Shown: positions 39,898 to 47,632, numbered from the stretch's first letter. The stretch is DNA of 64,000 nt from Pontiellaceae bacterium B12227 (GCA_029432775.1 JAROAZ010000024.1:1-64000); one strand, 5' to 3'. Translations and numbers: made by a program. Notes: generated from the letters alone by a model not told the origin.

Positions 39898-41715
39898 CTA
39901 ACCCCACTTCGCAATCAGGTTATTCCGCATCCGCTCTTCGTAGGATTTCTTTTTCGGAACGAAGGCCCGCACCGCCGGCATCAGTTCTTTGCCGTCCGCC
40001 TCGAGCCAGTCGGCTGTATTCATGACCATCAGCGAAGCATAGGACTTTTCGTTCAGCAGGGTGGCAAGACATTGGAAGCCGGGCTTCTTTTTGCCGGTAT
40101 TGATCAGGGTCCACGCCGCCATGATCCGGACTTCGTGCGAATCATCTTCCAGGCATTGGAAGGCGGATTTCTGATCGTTCAGCAGATAGCACCCGACCAT
40201 CGCCCAATAGCGGATGCCGGCATCCGGGCTCTTCAGCATGTTGGAAAGGGCCGGAAGGTTGGCTTTGTTCTTTTCCAGTGCAAGGTCTGCTGCATCGATC
40301 AGGGCCGGGAGGTTGTAGAGTTTGGGATTGCGCACCATTTCGTGAATGGTCATGTTGTTGTCCGCTGCACGCTTTACCATTTCGGATTCGGGCAGCAGGC
40401 CGCTGTCAGTAAACTGAATCTGCTTTTCGCGGAGCCCTTTCCGAAGTTTGGAAGTAATCTGGCGGTATTCCGGGTTCTCAATAAGGTTGTCCACATTGTC
40501 CGGGTCCTTCTCCATATCGTAGAGTTCCTCCGTCCATTCTTTCGGCTTAAAGAAGCGCGCCTGCAATTCGGAGGCTTTGCCGGACGTTACATGCTCTTCC
40601 CAGGCCTGGGTGGCTTTCATTTTCCAGAGGTAGTCCAGATGCTGAACCCACGGCACATAGGGCATGTAGTTGCGGATATAGAGGAAACGTTTGTTGCAGA
40701 CAGCGCGGGCATTTTCAAGGCGCTCGTCCATCCGGCCGCGGAATGAGAAATGGAACTCCTGTTCGTTCTCGGTTTGCGGTCCCAGGAATATCGTGCCGTG
40801 CATATAGTCGGGCACGTTGGAGCCGGTGAGGCTCAGCCAGGTTTTCGGCATGTCCACAAAGCTGACGAGCCGGTCGATTTTAGTTCCCGGTTGCTGGGCG
40901 GGCCAAAGGTTTTTAAAGCGTTCCGGCATGCGGACAATCAGCGGGCAGTGGATGCCGGTCTGGAAAATATAACGCTTGCTGCGAGGCAATACGCCGCCGT
41001 GATCGGAGTTATGAATCACGATGGTATTCTCAGCCAGTCCCAGCTCTTCCAGCTTCCGGAGCGAAGCCCCGATCTCGCCATCCATACGTTTCATGGCGTC
41101 GTGATATTTGGCGTAGTTTTTCCGGACATCGGGCAGGTCGGGGTGGTAGGCGCGCAGTTTGGTGTCGGCCGGGTCGTGTGTCGTGTTTTCCACATCACCC
41201 TGCGCTTTACTTTCATGAGAGCTGGTGGCGTTGATGATCTGGAAGAAGGGCTGGTTGTTTTTCAGGTCATCCCATTTTACTTTGCCTGGATTGTCCCAGC
41301 ATTCCTTGTCGGGGCGGCCGCCGATGTTGTAGTCGGTCTTGGTGCTGTTGCCGACATAATATCCGTTGGCCTTCAGGTGGTCGGGATAATATTGGATGCG
41401 GTCGTGCGGAATCTCGTTACGACTGCGCATCGGGAAGGTGCCGTTGGAGATCGAGAGCATGCCGGTGATCCAGGTGCTGCGGCTTGGTGCGCATACCGGA
41501 GCGTTGGCATAGGCGTGCATGTATTGGAAGCCGTCTTTGGCCAGTTGATCAATGTTCGGCGTGTCGGCGTGCGGATTGCCATAGCATCCGACCCAGTCGA
41601 TGTTGTTGTCTTCACAGGTTAACCAGAGAATATTCGGGCGGTCAGAGGAGGAAGCTCCCAAGGAAGTGAGGGCTGCTGTGGTTGCTGTTGTTCCAATAAA
41701 TATACGCCTGTTCAT
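39898..41715 (-). CDS. Tat-exported sulfatase with C-terminal HEAT-like repeats
   Basis: 605 residues. A Tat-type signal (MNRRIFIGTTATTAALTSLG) is followed by the alkaline-phosphatase-fold sulfatase domain: RPNILWLTCEDNN (metal site), the formylglycine motif C75-A-P-S-R, NSTKTDYNIGG and HNSDHGGVLPRSK. Maturation needs a formylglycine-generating or anaerobic sulfatase-maturating enzyme elsewhere. After residue ~470, helical HEAT-like repeats (LPALSNMLKSPDAGIRYWAM, DDSHEVRIMAAWTLIN) extend the protein. A palindrome at 40147 encodes F-Q-C-L-E in one repeat. The substrate is unknown; it sits alone on its strand. Confidence 0.93.
   Translation of the reverse strand: MNRRIFIGTTATTAALTSLGASSSDRPNILWLTCEDNNIDWVGCYGNPHADTPNIDQLAKDGFQYMHAYANAPVCAPSRSTWITGMLSISNGTFPMRSRNEIPHDRIQYYPDHLKANGYYVGNSTKTDYNIGGRPDKECWDNPGKVKWDDLKNNQPFFQIINATSSHESKAQGDVENTTHDPADTKLRAYHPDLPDVRKNYAKYHDAMKRMDGEIGASLRKLEELGLAENTIVIHNSDHGGVLPRSKRYIFQTGIHCPLIVRMPERFKNLWPAQQPGTKIDRLVSFVDMPKTWLSLTGSNVPDYMHGTIFLGPQTENEQEFHFSFRGRMDERLENARAVCNKRFLYIRNYMPYVPWVQHLDYLWKMKATQAWEEHVTSGKASELQARFFKPKEWTEELYDMEKDPDNVDNLIENPEYRQITSKLRKGLREKQIQFTDSGLLPESEMVKRAADNNMTIHEMVRNPKLYNLPALIDAADLALEKNKANLPALSNMLKSPDAGIRYWAMVGCYLLNDQKSAFQCLEDDSHEVRIMAAWTLINTGKKKPGFQCLATLLNEKSYASLMVMNTADWLEADGKELMPAVRAFVPKKKSYEERMRNNLIAKWG
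40147..40161. repeat. Palindrome copy inside the sulfatase gene (TTCCAGGCATTGGAA)
   Basis: Strict copy; the minus strand reads F-Q-C-L-E in a HEAT-like repeat. A half-matching F-Q-C-L-A site follows in the next repeat near 40068. Confidence 0.78.
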
Positions 41716-41797
41716 AAGCTCTCCGGTCAGTAGTTAACACAAAAAGAACGCGCTCCATCCCGTATTGTGGACGGAGTGCGGAAGTTGGGTGGAAGGT

Positions 41798-42103
41798 CTA
41801 TGCATCTTCAAGAATGGTCAGGGAGACGTCCTCCACCAGGTCGGCAACATCGCTGCTGTATTGCTTCATGTGTGGCGCTTCCAGGTGCGCGTGCAGGGCT
41901 TCAATGGTTTCCCACTTCTCAATGACCGTAACAACCGTTTCGTCTTTCCACTGGGCATCGATTCCGCTGTCGGTATCGACCGCCGGGATGTATTCAATAC
42001 AGCCGTTTTCCGCGAGTACGTTGGGCACGTTGGCCTTGAAGATTTTGAGGAATGCGCTGCGCTTGCCCGGTTTTACTCCGATGGATGCGATTACGTGGAT
42101 CAT
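41798..42103 (-). CDS. ABM (antibiotic biosynthesis monooxygenase-like) domain protein
   Basis: 101 residues of the dimeric alpha-beta barrel ABM/YgiN family: MIHVIASIGVKPGKRSAFLK, GCIEYIPAVDTD, ETVVTVIEKWETIEALHAHL and HMKQYSSDVADLV are in the expected order. Members include quinol monooxygenases and heme- or aldehyde-handling proteins, so the reaction is not predictable. It ends the unit that begins with the SHOCT lipoprotein gene, one base upstream. Confidence 0.85.
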   Translation of the reverse strand: MIHVIASIGVKPGKRSAFLKIFKANVPNVLAENGCIEYIPAVDTDSGIDAQWKDETVVTVIEKWETIEALHAHLEAPHMKQYSSDVADLVEDVSLTILEDA

Positions 42104-42104
42104 A

Positions 42105-42365
42105 CTATTTTTCCTTTTTCTTGTTGTCGTTGAAATTCAATGCACCGAACTGATCGGATACGCTGAGAATATTGTCGCGGGTGGTGGTGTATTCCGACTC
42201 GCTGATGATGCCTTTGTCATAGGCCTCTTTCAGGTCGATCAGTTCCTGGCCGATGGTGATGTGGCGGTTTTGGGTCAGGCTGATCCGGTTAAACAACGCC
42301 CCCATGCAGCCGGTCATGGTCAGGGTGGTTAATAGAACCATCGAGAGTTTCAGTATGTTCTTCAT
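42105..42365 (-). CDS. Small lipoprotein with SHOCT-like domain
   Basis: 86 residues. The signal ends with lipobox MTGC (acylated Cys near residue 20). A short SHOCT-type helical hairpin follows (LIDLKEAYDKGIISESEYTTTRDNIL), and the tail is lysine-rich (NDNKKKEK). SHOCT domains are oligomerisation modules at protein termini; the function of this lipoprotein is unknown. It is followed after one base by the ABM gene. Confidence 0.78.
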   Translation of the reverse strand: MKNILKLSMVLLTTLTMTGCMGALFNRISLTQNRHITIGQELIDLKEAYDKGIISESEYTTTRDNILSVSDQFGALNFNDNKKKEK

Positions 42366-42395
42366 AGTATTCTCCTTTCCAATTTATGGAACGAT

Positions 42396-43121
42396 CTAAG
42401 CATAGAACTCCGTAATCACGTCCCACGCTTCTTCGGCTTTGTCGCAGAAAGTCATAATGTCCAGGTCTTCGGGGCTGATAAGGCCGCACTCGGCCAGATA
42501 GTCCCAGTTGATCAGTTTGTTCCAATGATTGGAATCGAACAGGATGACCGGCATGGGATCGATCTTCCTGGTCTGGATGAGGGTAAGCGATTCAAAAAGT
42601 TCATCGAAGGTGCCGAACCCGCCCGGGAAAATAACCACGGCCTTCGCGCGCTGCAGGAAGTGCATTTTACGCATATGAAAATAGTGGAATTCAAAGTTGA
42701 GGCCCGGGGTGACATAGGGGTTGGCCTCCTGTTCAAACGGCAGTTCTATGTTGAGTGAAATGGACTTACAGTCCGCTTCATCGGCCCCGCGGTTGCCGGC
42801 CTCCATAATGCCGCCGCCTCCGCCGGTGATGACTACATATTCGCATTCGTGATTGGTCTGGCAGGTGGTGCTGACGAGGTGGGCCAGCTTGCGGGCTTCT
42901 TCGTAGTAGGGCACGAGCTCGGCCAGTTTCGGATTCCTGCAGTCGGCGGCGGTTTCCGGTGAAGGAATGCGGGCGCTGCCGAACAGTACGATGGTGGATT
43001 TGACCCCCTCATCGGTCATTGTTACTTCGGGGTGCAGATATTCCAGCTGAAGGCGAACCGGACGGCAGTACGAGCTGTTCAGGAATGAGATGTTTTCAAA
43101 TGCTTTAGGCGGTGCAATCAT
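42396..43121 (-). CDS. LOG family protein (Rossmann-fold nucleotide-binding)
   Basis: 241 residues of the LOG/TIGR00730 family (formerly annotated lysine decarboxylase). The hallmark PGGFGTFDE (PGGxGTxxE) follows ITGGGGGIMEAGNRGA, and VLFGSAR opens the Rossmann fold. LOG members are nucleoside-5'-monophosphate phosphoribohydrolases (cytokinin-type). The N-terminus is longer than the minimal ~190-residue form. A palindrome at 42520 encodes S-N-H-W-N near the end of a strand. The substrate is not proven. Confidence 0.9.
   Translation of the reverse strand: MIAPPKAFENISFLNSSYCRPVRLQLEYLHPEVTMTDEGVKSTIVLFGSARIPSPETAADCRNPKLAELVPYYEEARKLAHLVSTTCQTNHECEYVVITGGGGGIMEAGNRGADEADCKSISLNIELPFEQEANPYVTPGLNFEFHYFHMRKMHFLQRAKAVVIFPGGFGTFDELFESLTLIQTRKIDPMPVILFDSNHWNKLINWDYLAECGLISPEDLDIMTFCDKAEEAWDVITEFYA
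42520..42534. repeat. Palindrome copy inside the LOG gene (TTCCAATGATTGGAA)
   Basis: Strict copy; the minus strand reads S-N-H-W-N. Confidence 0.82.
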
Positions 43122-43148
43122 ACGTTCTCCTTAATGTTCAGATCTATC

Positions 43149-43232
43149 TATACCACGAAGGCTCAACGTGCACAAAGTTACACTGTGCTCGTTTGAACCG
43201 TTGCTTGGTACCCTTTGTGTCCTGGTGGTTTA
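43149..43232. repeat. Class D repeat, inverted pair
   Basis: CCACGAAGGCTCAACGTGC and CACAAAG on the left; CCTTTGTGTCCTGGTGG on the right. Imperfect inverted pair between the LOG and LemA genes. Confidence 0.55.
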
Positions 43233-43790
43233 TTCCTTTGCTAAGCTGATCTTCGGGGTTTCCCGGACTACCGGATCGACATTGAAAAAGTCGTGGGGTT
43301 TAAAACCGAATCCATGGGCGATCAGGTTGCTCGGGAAGGCTTCCATCTTATTTTGATAATCGCGGACGTTGCCGTTGTAGAACCGCCGGGCGGCCTGAAT
43401 GCGGTCTTCCGTATTCACGAGCTCTTCCTGTAACTGCATAAAGTTTTTATCCGCCTTCAGGTCGGGGTAGGCTTCGGCAATGGCGATCAATTTCTGTACA
43501 CCGGCCACCAGCTGTTTTTCAGTGGATTCCTGATGATGCACGTTGCCGTGGTCGGCCCGGCATTCGTTTCGTAACGCAATCACCCGTGCCAGCGTTTCCT
43601 GCTCATGTTTGGCGTAGCCTTTCACCGTGGAAACCAGATTCGGGATCAGTTCGTATCGGCGTTGCAGCTCGGTGTCTACATCACTCCACGATTCGGATAT
43701 GTGATTCCGCAGCGCCACCAGCGTATTATAGGTCGTGACCGCATATATGATCGGCAGTAGACAAATAACTAGAACAATAATCAGACCCAT
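43230..43790 (-). CDS. LemA family protein
   Basis: 186 residues. One N-terminal membrane helix (MGLIIVLVICLLPIIYAV) is followed by the antiparallel helical LemA core: TYNTLVALRNHISESWSDVDTELQRRYELIPNL, with the strongly conserved RYELIPNLV and the later NTEDRIQAARRFYNGNVRDYQ. The bulk of the protein is probably outside the membrane, in the periplasm. LemA proteins often pair with membrane proteins such as the next minus-strand gene (43886-44542). Function is not established. Confidence 0.92.
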   Translation of the reverse strand: MGLIIVLVICLLPIIYAVTTYNTLVALRNHISESWSDVDTELQRRYELIPNLVSTVKGYAKHEQETLARVIALRNECRADHGNVHHQESTEKQLVAGVQKLIAIAEAYPDLKADKNFMQLQEELVNTEDRIQAARRFYNGNVRDYQNKMEAFPSNLIAHGFGFKPHDFFNVDPVVRETPKISLAKE

Positions 43791-43803
43791 TGTGTTCCTT
43801 TGT

Positions 43804-43890
43804 TTTTGGACAGGATAACAGGATAGACAGGATTTAAAAATCTCTTTACCGGGTTCTGCGCCATCCTGACAATCCTGTTATCCTGTCAAA
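43804..43890. repeat. Class C repeat, inverted pair
   Basis: GGACAGGATAACAGGATAGAC AGG on the left is complementary to ATCCTGACAATCCTGTTATC and CTGTCA on the right, separated by about 25 bases. It lies between the LemA gene and its upstream neighbour. Confidence 0.8.
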
Positions 43891-44542
43891 ATAAATAGTC
43901 CGGCATCAGCGTTCGGATTTCGATGAGGCGGTGAAGGTGAGGCTCAATCTCTTCCACTTTCAGACAGCTGTTGTAGCCGATCGCCAACATGTTCTGGTCG
44001 ACCTCGATATTAATATCCGGGTGGTCCAGCAGGTACTGGATCATTCGGGCATTACAGAAGTCGTACGCGAACTTTTTGTCCTTTGCGCGTACCACAAATT
44101 TTTTGGAGAACTCGTGCGATTCAAAATCAATATCGTCATACCCGACGGCCTGCGCAATTTTGGAGAAGAAGCTCTCTTTGGCAATCGTTAGCTCTTCAAA
44201 GTATTTCGGGAGCGTCAGGATAAAGAAGGAGAAATGGTGATGATGGGTTTTTCTTTTTCCATCGGAGTCGCGGGAGTGGGTTTCGTAGTGATAGTCAAAG
44301 ACCGTAATATCCTGCTCCTGATAGCGGCCGCTCATAATATTATAGGCATACCGGTTGGAACCCTGCCGCAACTTATCAAGGAAAGAAAAGCGGTCGGCCA
44401 GCTGATAGTTCCGCTCGTGGTTAAAGTCGAGACCCAGCTTCTCCGAAAGCAGGGTCATGGCATCGCGCCGCTTTTTTCCCGCATAAAGCCCCCAGACCAT
44501 TGCCCCGATAATACAGATGACTACAATGATTGCTCCGCCCAT
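43886..44542 (-). CDS. Membrane-anchored protein of unknown function
   Basis: 218 residues. One N-terminal helix (AIIVVICIIGAMVWGLYAG) is followed by a basic KKRR stop and a soluble domain of mixed alpha/beta character, with ITVFDYHYETHSRDSDGKRK in the middle and a His cluster (THHHHFSFF). The pattern is like proteins found beside LemA in PVC bacteria, but no named family was assigned. It is transcribed with the LemA gene, separated by a class C inverted repeat. Confidence 0.7.
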   Translation of the reverse strand: MGGAIIVVICIIGAMVWGLYAGKKRRDAMTLLSEKLGLDFNHERNYQLADRFSFLDKLRQGSNRYAYNIMSGRYQEQDITVFDYHYETHSRDSDGKRKTHHHHFSFFILTLPKYFEELTIAKESFFSKIAQAVGYDDIDFESHEFSKKFVVRAKDKKFAYDFCNARMIQYLLDHPDINIEVDQNMLAIGYNSCLKVEEIEPHLHRLIEIRTLMPDYLF

Positions 44543-44630
44543 AATAAAACTCCTTAAAAATTGGATTCATTTAATCGGTTTGCGCACTGGAATCCCATCC
44601 TATTTTCAATGCGATTGGCTCAGGAGGGGG

Positions 44631-45719
44631 CTATTCCTTTTCGAAGACATAAAAGCCGGGGTTTTGCCCGCGCAGTGTAACATCTCCACTCATCCATTCC
44701 ATAAAGAGATAGGACTTGCCGTCGATCTCTCTGATGGAATATCTGCTGAGCGTATTTTCTGAGCGCAAGCGCCCGTTGGACCATTTCCAATGATTGGACG
44801 TGGTTCCTGCGGGGAGGAAGGTGAGTTCTTTGATGAATAGATCTTCTGTCCATGACTGCCGGGCCGGGTTGAAGGAATCGATTGAGTCAATGAAGTCAAC
44901 GGCAATCCATTTCCCTATAATGGCGGGATCATCCTTAAAGGGGAAGCCGGGGAGATCTCTCGGTCTGAAAACAATGATCTGGGTAACGCGGCCGTCCGCA
45001 GTCCATAACCGGATGCCTTTAGAGGGCCACTCGGCAATAACGCATCCGTTTCGTGTCCATACAAATTCAGGTTCGCCATAAACCCCGCACGCATCTTCAT
45101 ATAGGATTCCGGGTTTTATGCCGTCCGCAGTTCCTCCCGAAATGCCTCGGTTGAAGCGTATCTCACGACACACGCCTTCGTCCGTCACGACGATATCCAG
45201 AAAAGGAACCGAGTCCCAGCGAAGCAGCCAGTCAGGGTGATTGGGTTGAGGTGCTCCGTGTTTCCGGATGAGAGCCTCCCGGGTCATCCCGATTGAGAAG
45301 TTCTCTAAACCGACTCCTTCCATGATGAGCCGGCTGGGGGCCGCATCGGGAGTTTCTCCGGAAAGCCAGTGGGAGGAAAAGGGATCGTTCATCCATATGA
45401 AAACAAACAGAAAGGTCAGGAGTCCGATCAGGATGAGAAATCCAGTCTTTCGGGGTGGCGTTAACGCGTTGCTTCGAGGGGATCCCATCAAGGGCGTCAC
45501 AGCGCTGTAGGATTCCGGCGGGTCCAGTTCGGTCAGGATGGTTTCGAGCAGCTCTGTTGTTGGAGTTCCGCTGGAGCGGGTTTCCAACGCCCCGTGGATG
45601 TGAGTTTCCAATGATTGGATAATCTCACGCTTTTCGTCTGCGGGTAAGTCGCCCAGATGCTGCTGCACCGCAGCAAGATGATCCTGAATGCGTTTCTTTA
45701 ATTCATCGGTAAGGGTCAT
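44631..45719 (-). CDS. HAAS-type membrane protein with C-terminal lipocalin-like domain
   Basis: 362 residues. Residues 1-85 (LTDELKKRIQDHLAAVQQHLGDLPADEKREI) resemble the helical HAAS/DUF1700 domain that pairs with PadR regulators. A membrane helix at about 93-110 (FLILIGLLTFLFVFIWM) is followed by a large extracytoplasmic region with a GM-T-EALIRKHGAP segment. The last ~90 residues (IIGKWIAVDFIDSIDSFNP ... GFYVFEKE) look lipocalin-like. The start overlaps the padR stop by four bases (ATGA), indicating coupling. Palindromes at 44785 and 45606 encode S-N-H-W-K and I-Q-S-L-E. Confidence 0.75.
   Translation of the reverse strand: MTLTDELKKRIQDHLAAVQQHLGDLPADEKREIIQSLETHIHGALETRSSGTPTTELLETILTELDPPESYSAVTPLMGSPRSNALTPPRKTGFLILIGLLTFLFVFIWMNDPFSSHWLSGETPDAAPSRLIMEGVGLENFSIGMTREALIRKHGAPQPNHPDWLLRWDSVPFLDIVVTDEGVCREIRFNRGISGGTADGIKPGILYEDACGVYGEPEFVWTRNGCVIAEWPSKGIRLWTADGRVTQIIVFRPRDLPGFPFKDDPAIIGKWIAVDFIDSIDSFNPARQSWTEDLFIKELTFLPAGTTSNHWKWSNGRLRSENTLSRYSIREIDGKSYLFMEWMSGDVTLRGQNPGFYVFEKE
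44785..44799. repeat. Palindrome copy, one mismatch (TTCCAATGATTGGAC)
   Basis: Inside the HAAS-type gene; the minus strand reads S-N-H-W-K. Confidence 0.68.
45606..45620. repeat. Palindrome copy, one mismatch (TTCCAATGATTGGAT)
   Basis: Inside the HAAS-type gene near its start; the minus strand reads I-Q-S-L-E. Confidence 0.68.
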
Positions 45720-46057
45720 TTTTCATCTCCGGGGTTGCCCCGTTTAAGTTTATCGATACCAACCTGCAGGTTGGTCCAGTAGAGGTTCATTTCCTCAACG
45801 CGCTGCCGTCCGAGGGCGGTGAGCGAGAAATAGCGGCGCGGCGGGCCGGAGCTGGACGGTTTCACCTGCACCTTTAAATAGCCGTCTTTGCGCAGGCGGC
45901 TGAGAATCGGGTAGACCGTGCTATCGGTCACAACGAGTTCTTCAATCTGCTGAAGCGACTGCAGGATTTCATACCCATAACTCTCGCCATGCTGCAGCAG
46001 GTTCAGGATGCAGAATTCCATCAAACCTTTTCTAAGTTGGGTTACCCATGTGCTCAT
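45716..46057 (-). CDS. PadR family transcriptional regulator
   Basis: 113 residues from the ATG at 46057 with GGAG six bases upstream. The winged-helix PadR domain is clear: LRKGLMEFCILNLLQHGESYGYEI, DSTVYPILSRLRKDGYLKVQ and PRRYFSLTALGRQ, with a C-terminal dimerisation helix. It is coupled by a four-base overlap to the HAAS-type gene, as in many PadR/HAAS pairs where the membrane protein modulates or is controlled by the repressor. A likely autoregulatory operator lies at 46081-46107. Confidence 0.92.
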   Translation of the reverse strand: MSTWVTQLRKGLMEFCILNLLQHGESYGYEILQSLQQIEELVVTDSTVYPILSRLRKDGYLKVQVKPSSSGPPRRYFSLTALGRQRVEEMNLYWTNLQVGIDKLKRGNPGDEK

Positions 46058-46080
46058 ACAAATCTCCACTACTACGCAAA

Positions 46081-46108
46081 GCAGTATACTGGTATGCGGA
46101 GTACTGCA
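46081..46108 (-). promoter_or_regulatory. Predicted padR promoter with overlapping operator
   Basis: Inverted repeat GCAGTA-(15 bases)-TACTGC. Read on the minus strand, TTGCAG (46103-46108) and TATACT (46083-46088) have -35 and -10 likeness with a 15-base spacer, about 25 bases before the padR ATG. An operator covering the promoter fits autoregulation. Confidence 0.45.
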
Positions 46109-46167
46109 AGGAAAAATTTCGGTGCGGTGTTTACATCCGGCTTCGGGTGGGAAATATTCCCTGCCCG

Positions 46168-47238
46168 ATGCAAATGAAACCCTTACAGTTTGGAAGCGTC
46201 ACAATCGACTGTCCGGTCGTACTCGCGCCTATGGCGGGGTACACCGATGCGGCGATGCGGACCCTGTGCCTGGAGCACGGGGCCGGAGCGGTCTATACGG
46301 AGCTGACCAGTGCAGAGGGGATTCGCCGCGATTCGCAGAATACGTTTGCAGTGCTGAAAACCTCGGGCAACGAGCATCCGATTGCCGGGCACATATTCGG
46401 GCGCGATCCGGAAGCGATGGCCGAAGCGGCAAAATATGTGGAAGAAACCGGCCTGTTTGACTGGATTGATCTCAATTGCGGATGCCCCGTCAAAAAGGTG
46501 GTCTCGCGCGGAGCCGGCGCCGCATTGCTGAAAGATCTTCCAGCCCTTGGAAACCTGATTTCCACCGTTCGGAAGTCCGTTTCGCTTCCGGTTACGGTGA
46601 AAACCCGCATCGGGTTTAATCACGATTTTGCCGACCACCTGGAAATCGGCCGGGTGGTGGAGGAGAGCGGGGCGGATATGATTGCCGTGCATGCCCGCTT
46701 GGCCAAAAACTTCCACGGCGGTGATCCCGACTGGGAAAAGCTGGGCGAAATGAAGCAGGCGCTGAACATTCCAGTCATTGGAAACGGTGGTGTGAATTCG
46801 GTGGCCGATGCCGAGCAGATGGTGGATGTATCCGGGGTGGACGGCGTCATGATCGGCCGCGGGGCCATTGGAAATCCGTGGATTTTTGATGAAATTCGGC
46901 GGGGCAGGCGGGACGCCTGCGATACGGGTACTGTACCGCAGGCGTCCCGCCTGCTCGAGCGCAGGGCAATGATGGCCGAACACCTGAAACGACTGGTTCT
47001 GCTGAATGAATCCAAACAGGAGGTTTCGTCGCGCGCTGTAAAATATACGGCCGAAGAAGCGGCCTGCATCCAATTCCGCACGCATATTCCCTATTATGTG
47101 AAGGGGTTGTTTGATAAGAAGCAGTTGCTGATAAAGCTCGCGAGCCTTTTAACGGTCGACGCAATCATGGACGAAGTGGATAACCTCTTCGAAAAGAATA
47201 TAAACCCTCGCAGAGGCGCAGAGAGCGCTGAGGGGTAA
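46168..47238 (+). CDS. dusB: tRNA-dihydrouridine synthase (DusB-like)
   Basis: FMN enzyme that reduces uridines in tRNA to dihydrouridine. About 356 residues from the ATG at 46168 (an ATG at 46174 is also possible; no clear ribosome-binding site). Family motifs are VVLAPMAGYTDAAMR, IDLNCGCPVKKV (catalytic Cys), VKTRIGF, IAVHARLAKNFHGG, NGGVNS and MIGRGAIGNPWIF. Two features are odd. Residues ~245-265 are encoded by a palindromic element (46904-46954), inserted in frame. The last ~11 residues (NPRRGAESAEG) and the stop come from a class B repeat. Palindromes at 46538 and 46769 read L-P-A-L-G and I-P-V-I-G. Confidence 0.93.
   Translation: MQMKPLQFGSVTIDCPVVLAPMAGYTDAAMRTLCLEHGAGAVYTELTSAEGIRRDSQNTFAVLKTSGNEHPIAGHIFGRDPEAMAEAAKYVEETGLFDWIDLNCGCPVKKVVSRGAGAALLKDLPALGNLISTVRKSVSLPVTVKTRIGFNHDFADHLEIGRVVEESGADMIAVHARLAKNFHGGDPDWEKLGEMKQALNIPVIGNGGVNSVADAEQMVDVSGVDGVMIGRGAIGNPWIFDEIRRGRRDACDTGTVPQASRLLERRAMMAEHLKRLVLLNESKQEVSSRAVKYTAEEAACIQFRTHIPYYVKGLFDKKQLLIKLASLLTVDAIMDEVDNLFEKNINPRRGAESAEG
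46538..46552. repeat. Palindrome copy inside dusB (TTCCAGCCCTTGGAA)
   Basis: Strict copy read as L-P-A-L-G-N, the third reading phase. Confidence 0.8.
46769..46783. repeat. Palindrome copy inside dusB (TTCCAGTCATTGGAA)
   Basis: Strict copy read as I-P-V-I-G-N, part of the conserved flavin-site strand of Dus enzymes. Confidence 0.8.
46904..46954. repeat. Palindromic element inserted within dusB
   Basis: Left arm GCAGGCGGGACGCCTGCG (46904-46921) and right arm CGCAGGCGTCCCGCCTGC (46937-46954) are perfect complements around a 15-base centre. Each arm is also self-complementary (GCAGGCG / CGCCTGC). The 51 bases keep the frame. Confidence 0.92.
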
Positions 47239-47278
47239 TGAATAATTCGTCTTTGCGGGCTCTGCGGCTCTGCGAGGA
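47205..47278. repeat. Class B repeat, inverted pair, overlapping the dusB end
   Basis: CCCTCGCAGAGGCGCAGAGA ... GGGCTCTGCGGCTCTGCGAGG. Its left arm encodes the last residues of DusB. Confidence 0.85.
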
Positions 47279-47306
47279 ATACTAAAGTAGAAAAGTTTGG
47301 TGAATC

Positions 47307-47567
47307 ATGAGTGAAGAACTTGAAATGAATGTCGGCACCCAGCCTCTGGATGCCATTATGACAGAAAAGAATATCAAAAATAATGATCTGGTGGACATCG
47401 CTCCGCCCGGATTTATTACGCATAAACAGATCCAGAAAGGCCGTAAAGGCCGGCGCCTGACGATGCACATGCAGCAGAAGGTGATGGATGCGCTGAACAT
47501 TTACAGCAAGCCCGATTCGTATGAGTGGGAAGAGCTGTTCACCTATCGTGGGAAAAAACCTTTGTAA
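47307..47567 (+). CDS. Conserved-looking small basic protein, unknown function
   Basis: 86 residues. The centre (PLDAIMTEKNIKNNDLVDIAP followed by FITHKQIQKGRKGRRLT and MQQKVMDALN) has the helix and turn spacing of an XRE/lambda-repressor-like helix-turn-helix, with many basic residues, so DNA or RNA binding is possible. The ribosome-binding site is weak. It is followed by a strong terminator and lies between dusB and uvrA. No family could be named. Confidence 0.7.
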   Translation: MSEELEMNVGTQPLDAIMTEKNIKNNDLVDIAPPGFITHKQIQKGRKGRRLTMHMQQKVMDALNIYSKPDSYEWEELFTYRGKKPL

Positions 47568-47591
47568 GGAATCCCTTTTTCAAACGATCTG

Positions 47592-47632
47592 AAAGCAGCG
47601 AATGAGTTATTATTCGCTGCTTTCTCTTTTTT
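47592..47632 (+). terminator. Intrinsic terminator
   Basis: Stem AAAGCAGCGAAT / ATTCGCTGCTTT with an 8-base loop and a T-rich tail. It closes the unit ending with the 86-residue protein. Confidence 0.9.

Noticed and set aside
40439..40453. TTCCGAAGTTTGGAA in the sulfatase gene
   Set aside because: Has a mismatch within the core half-site; treated as chance or decay.
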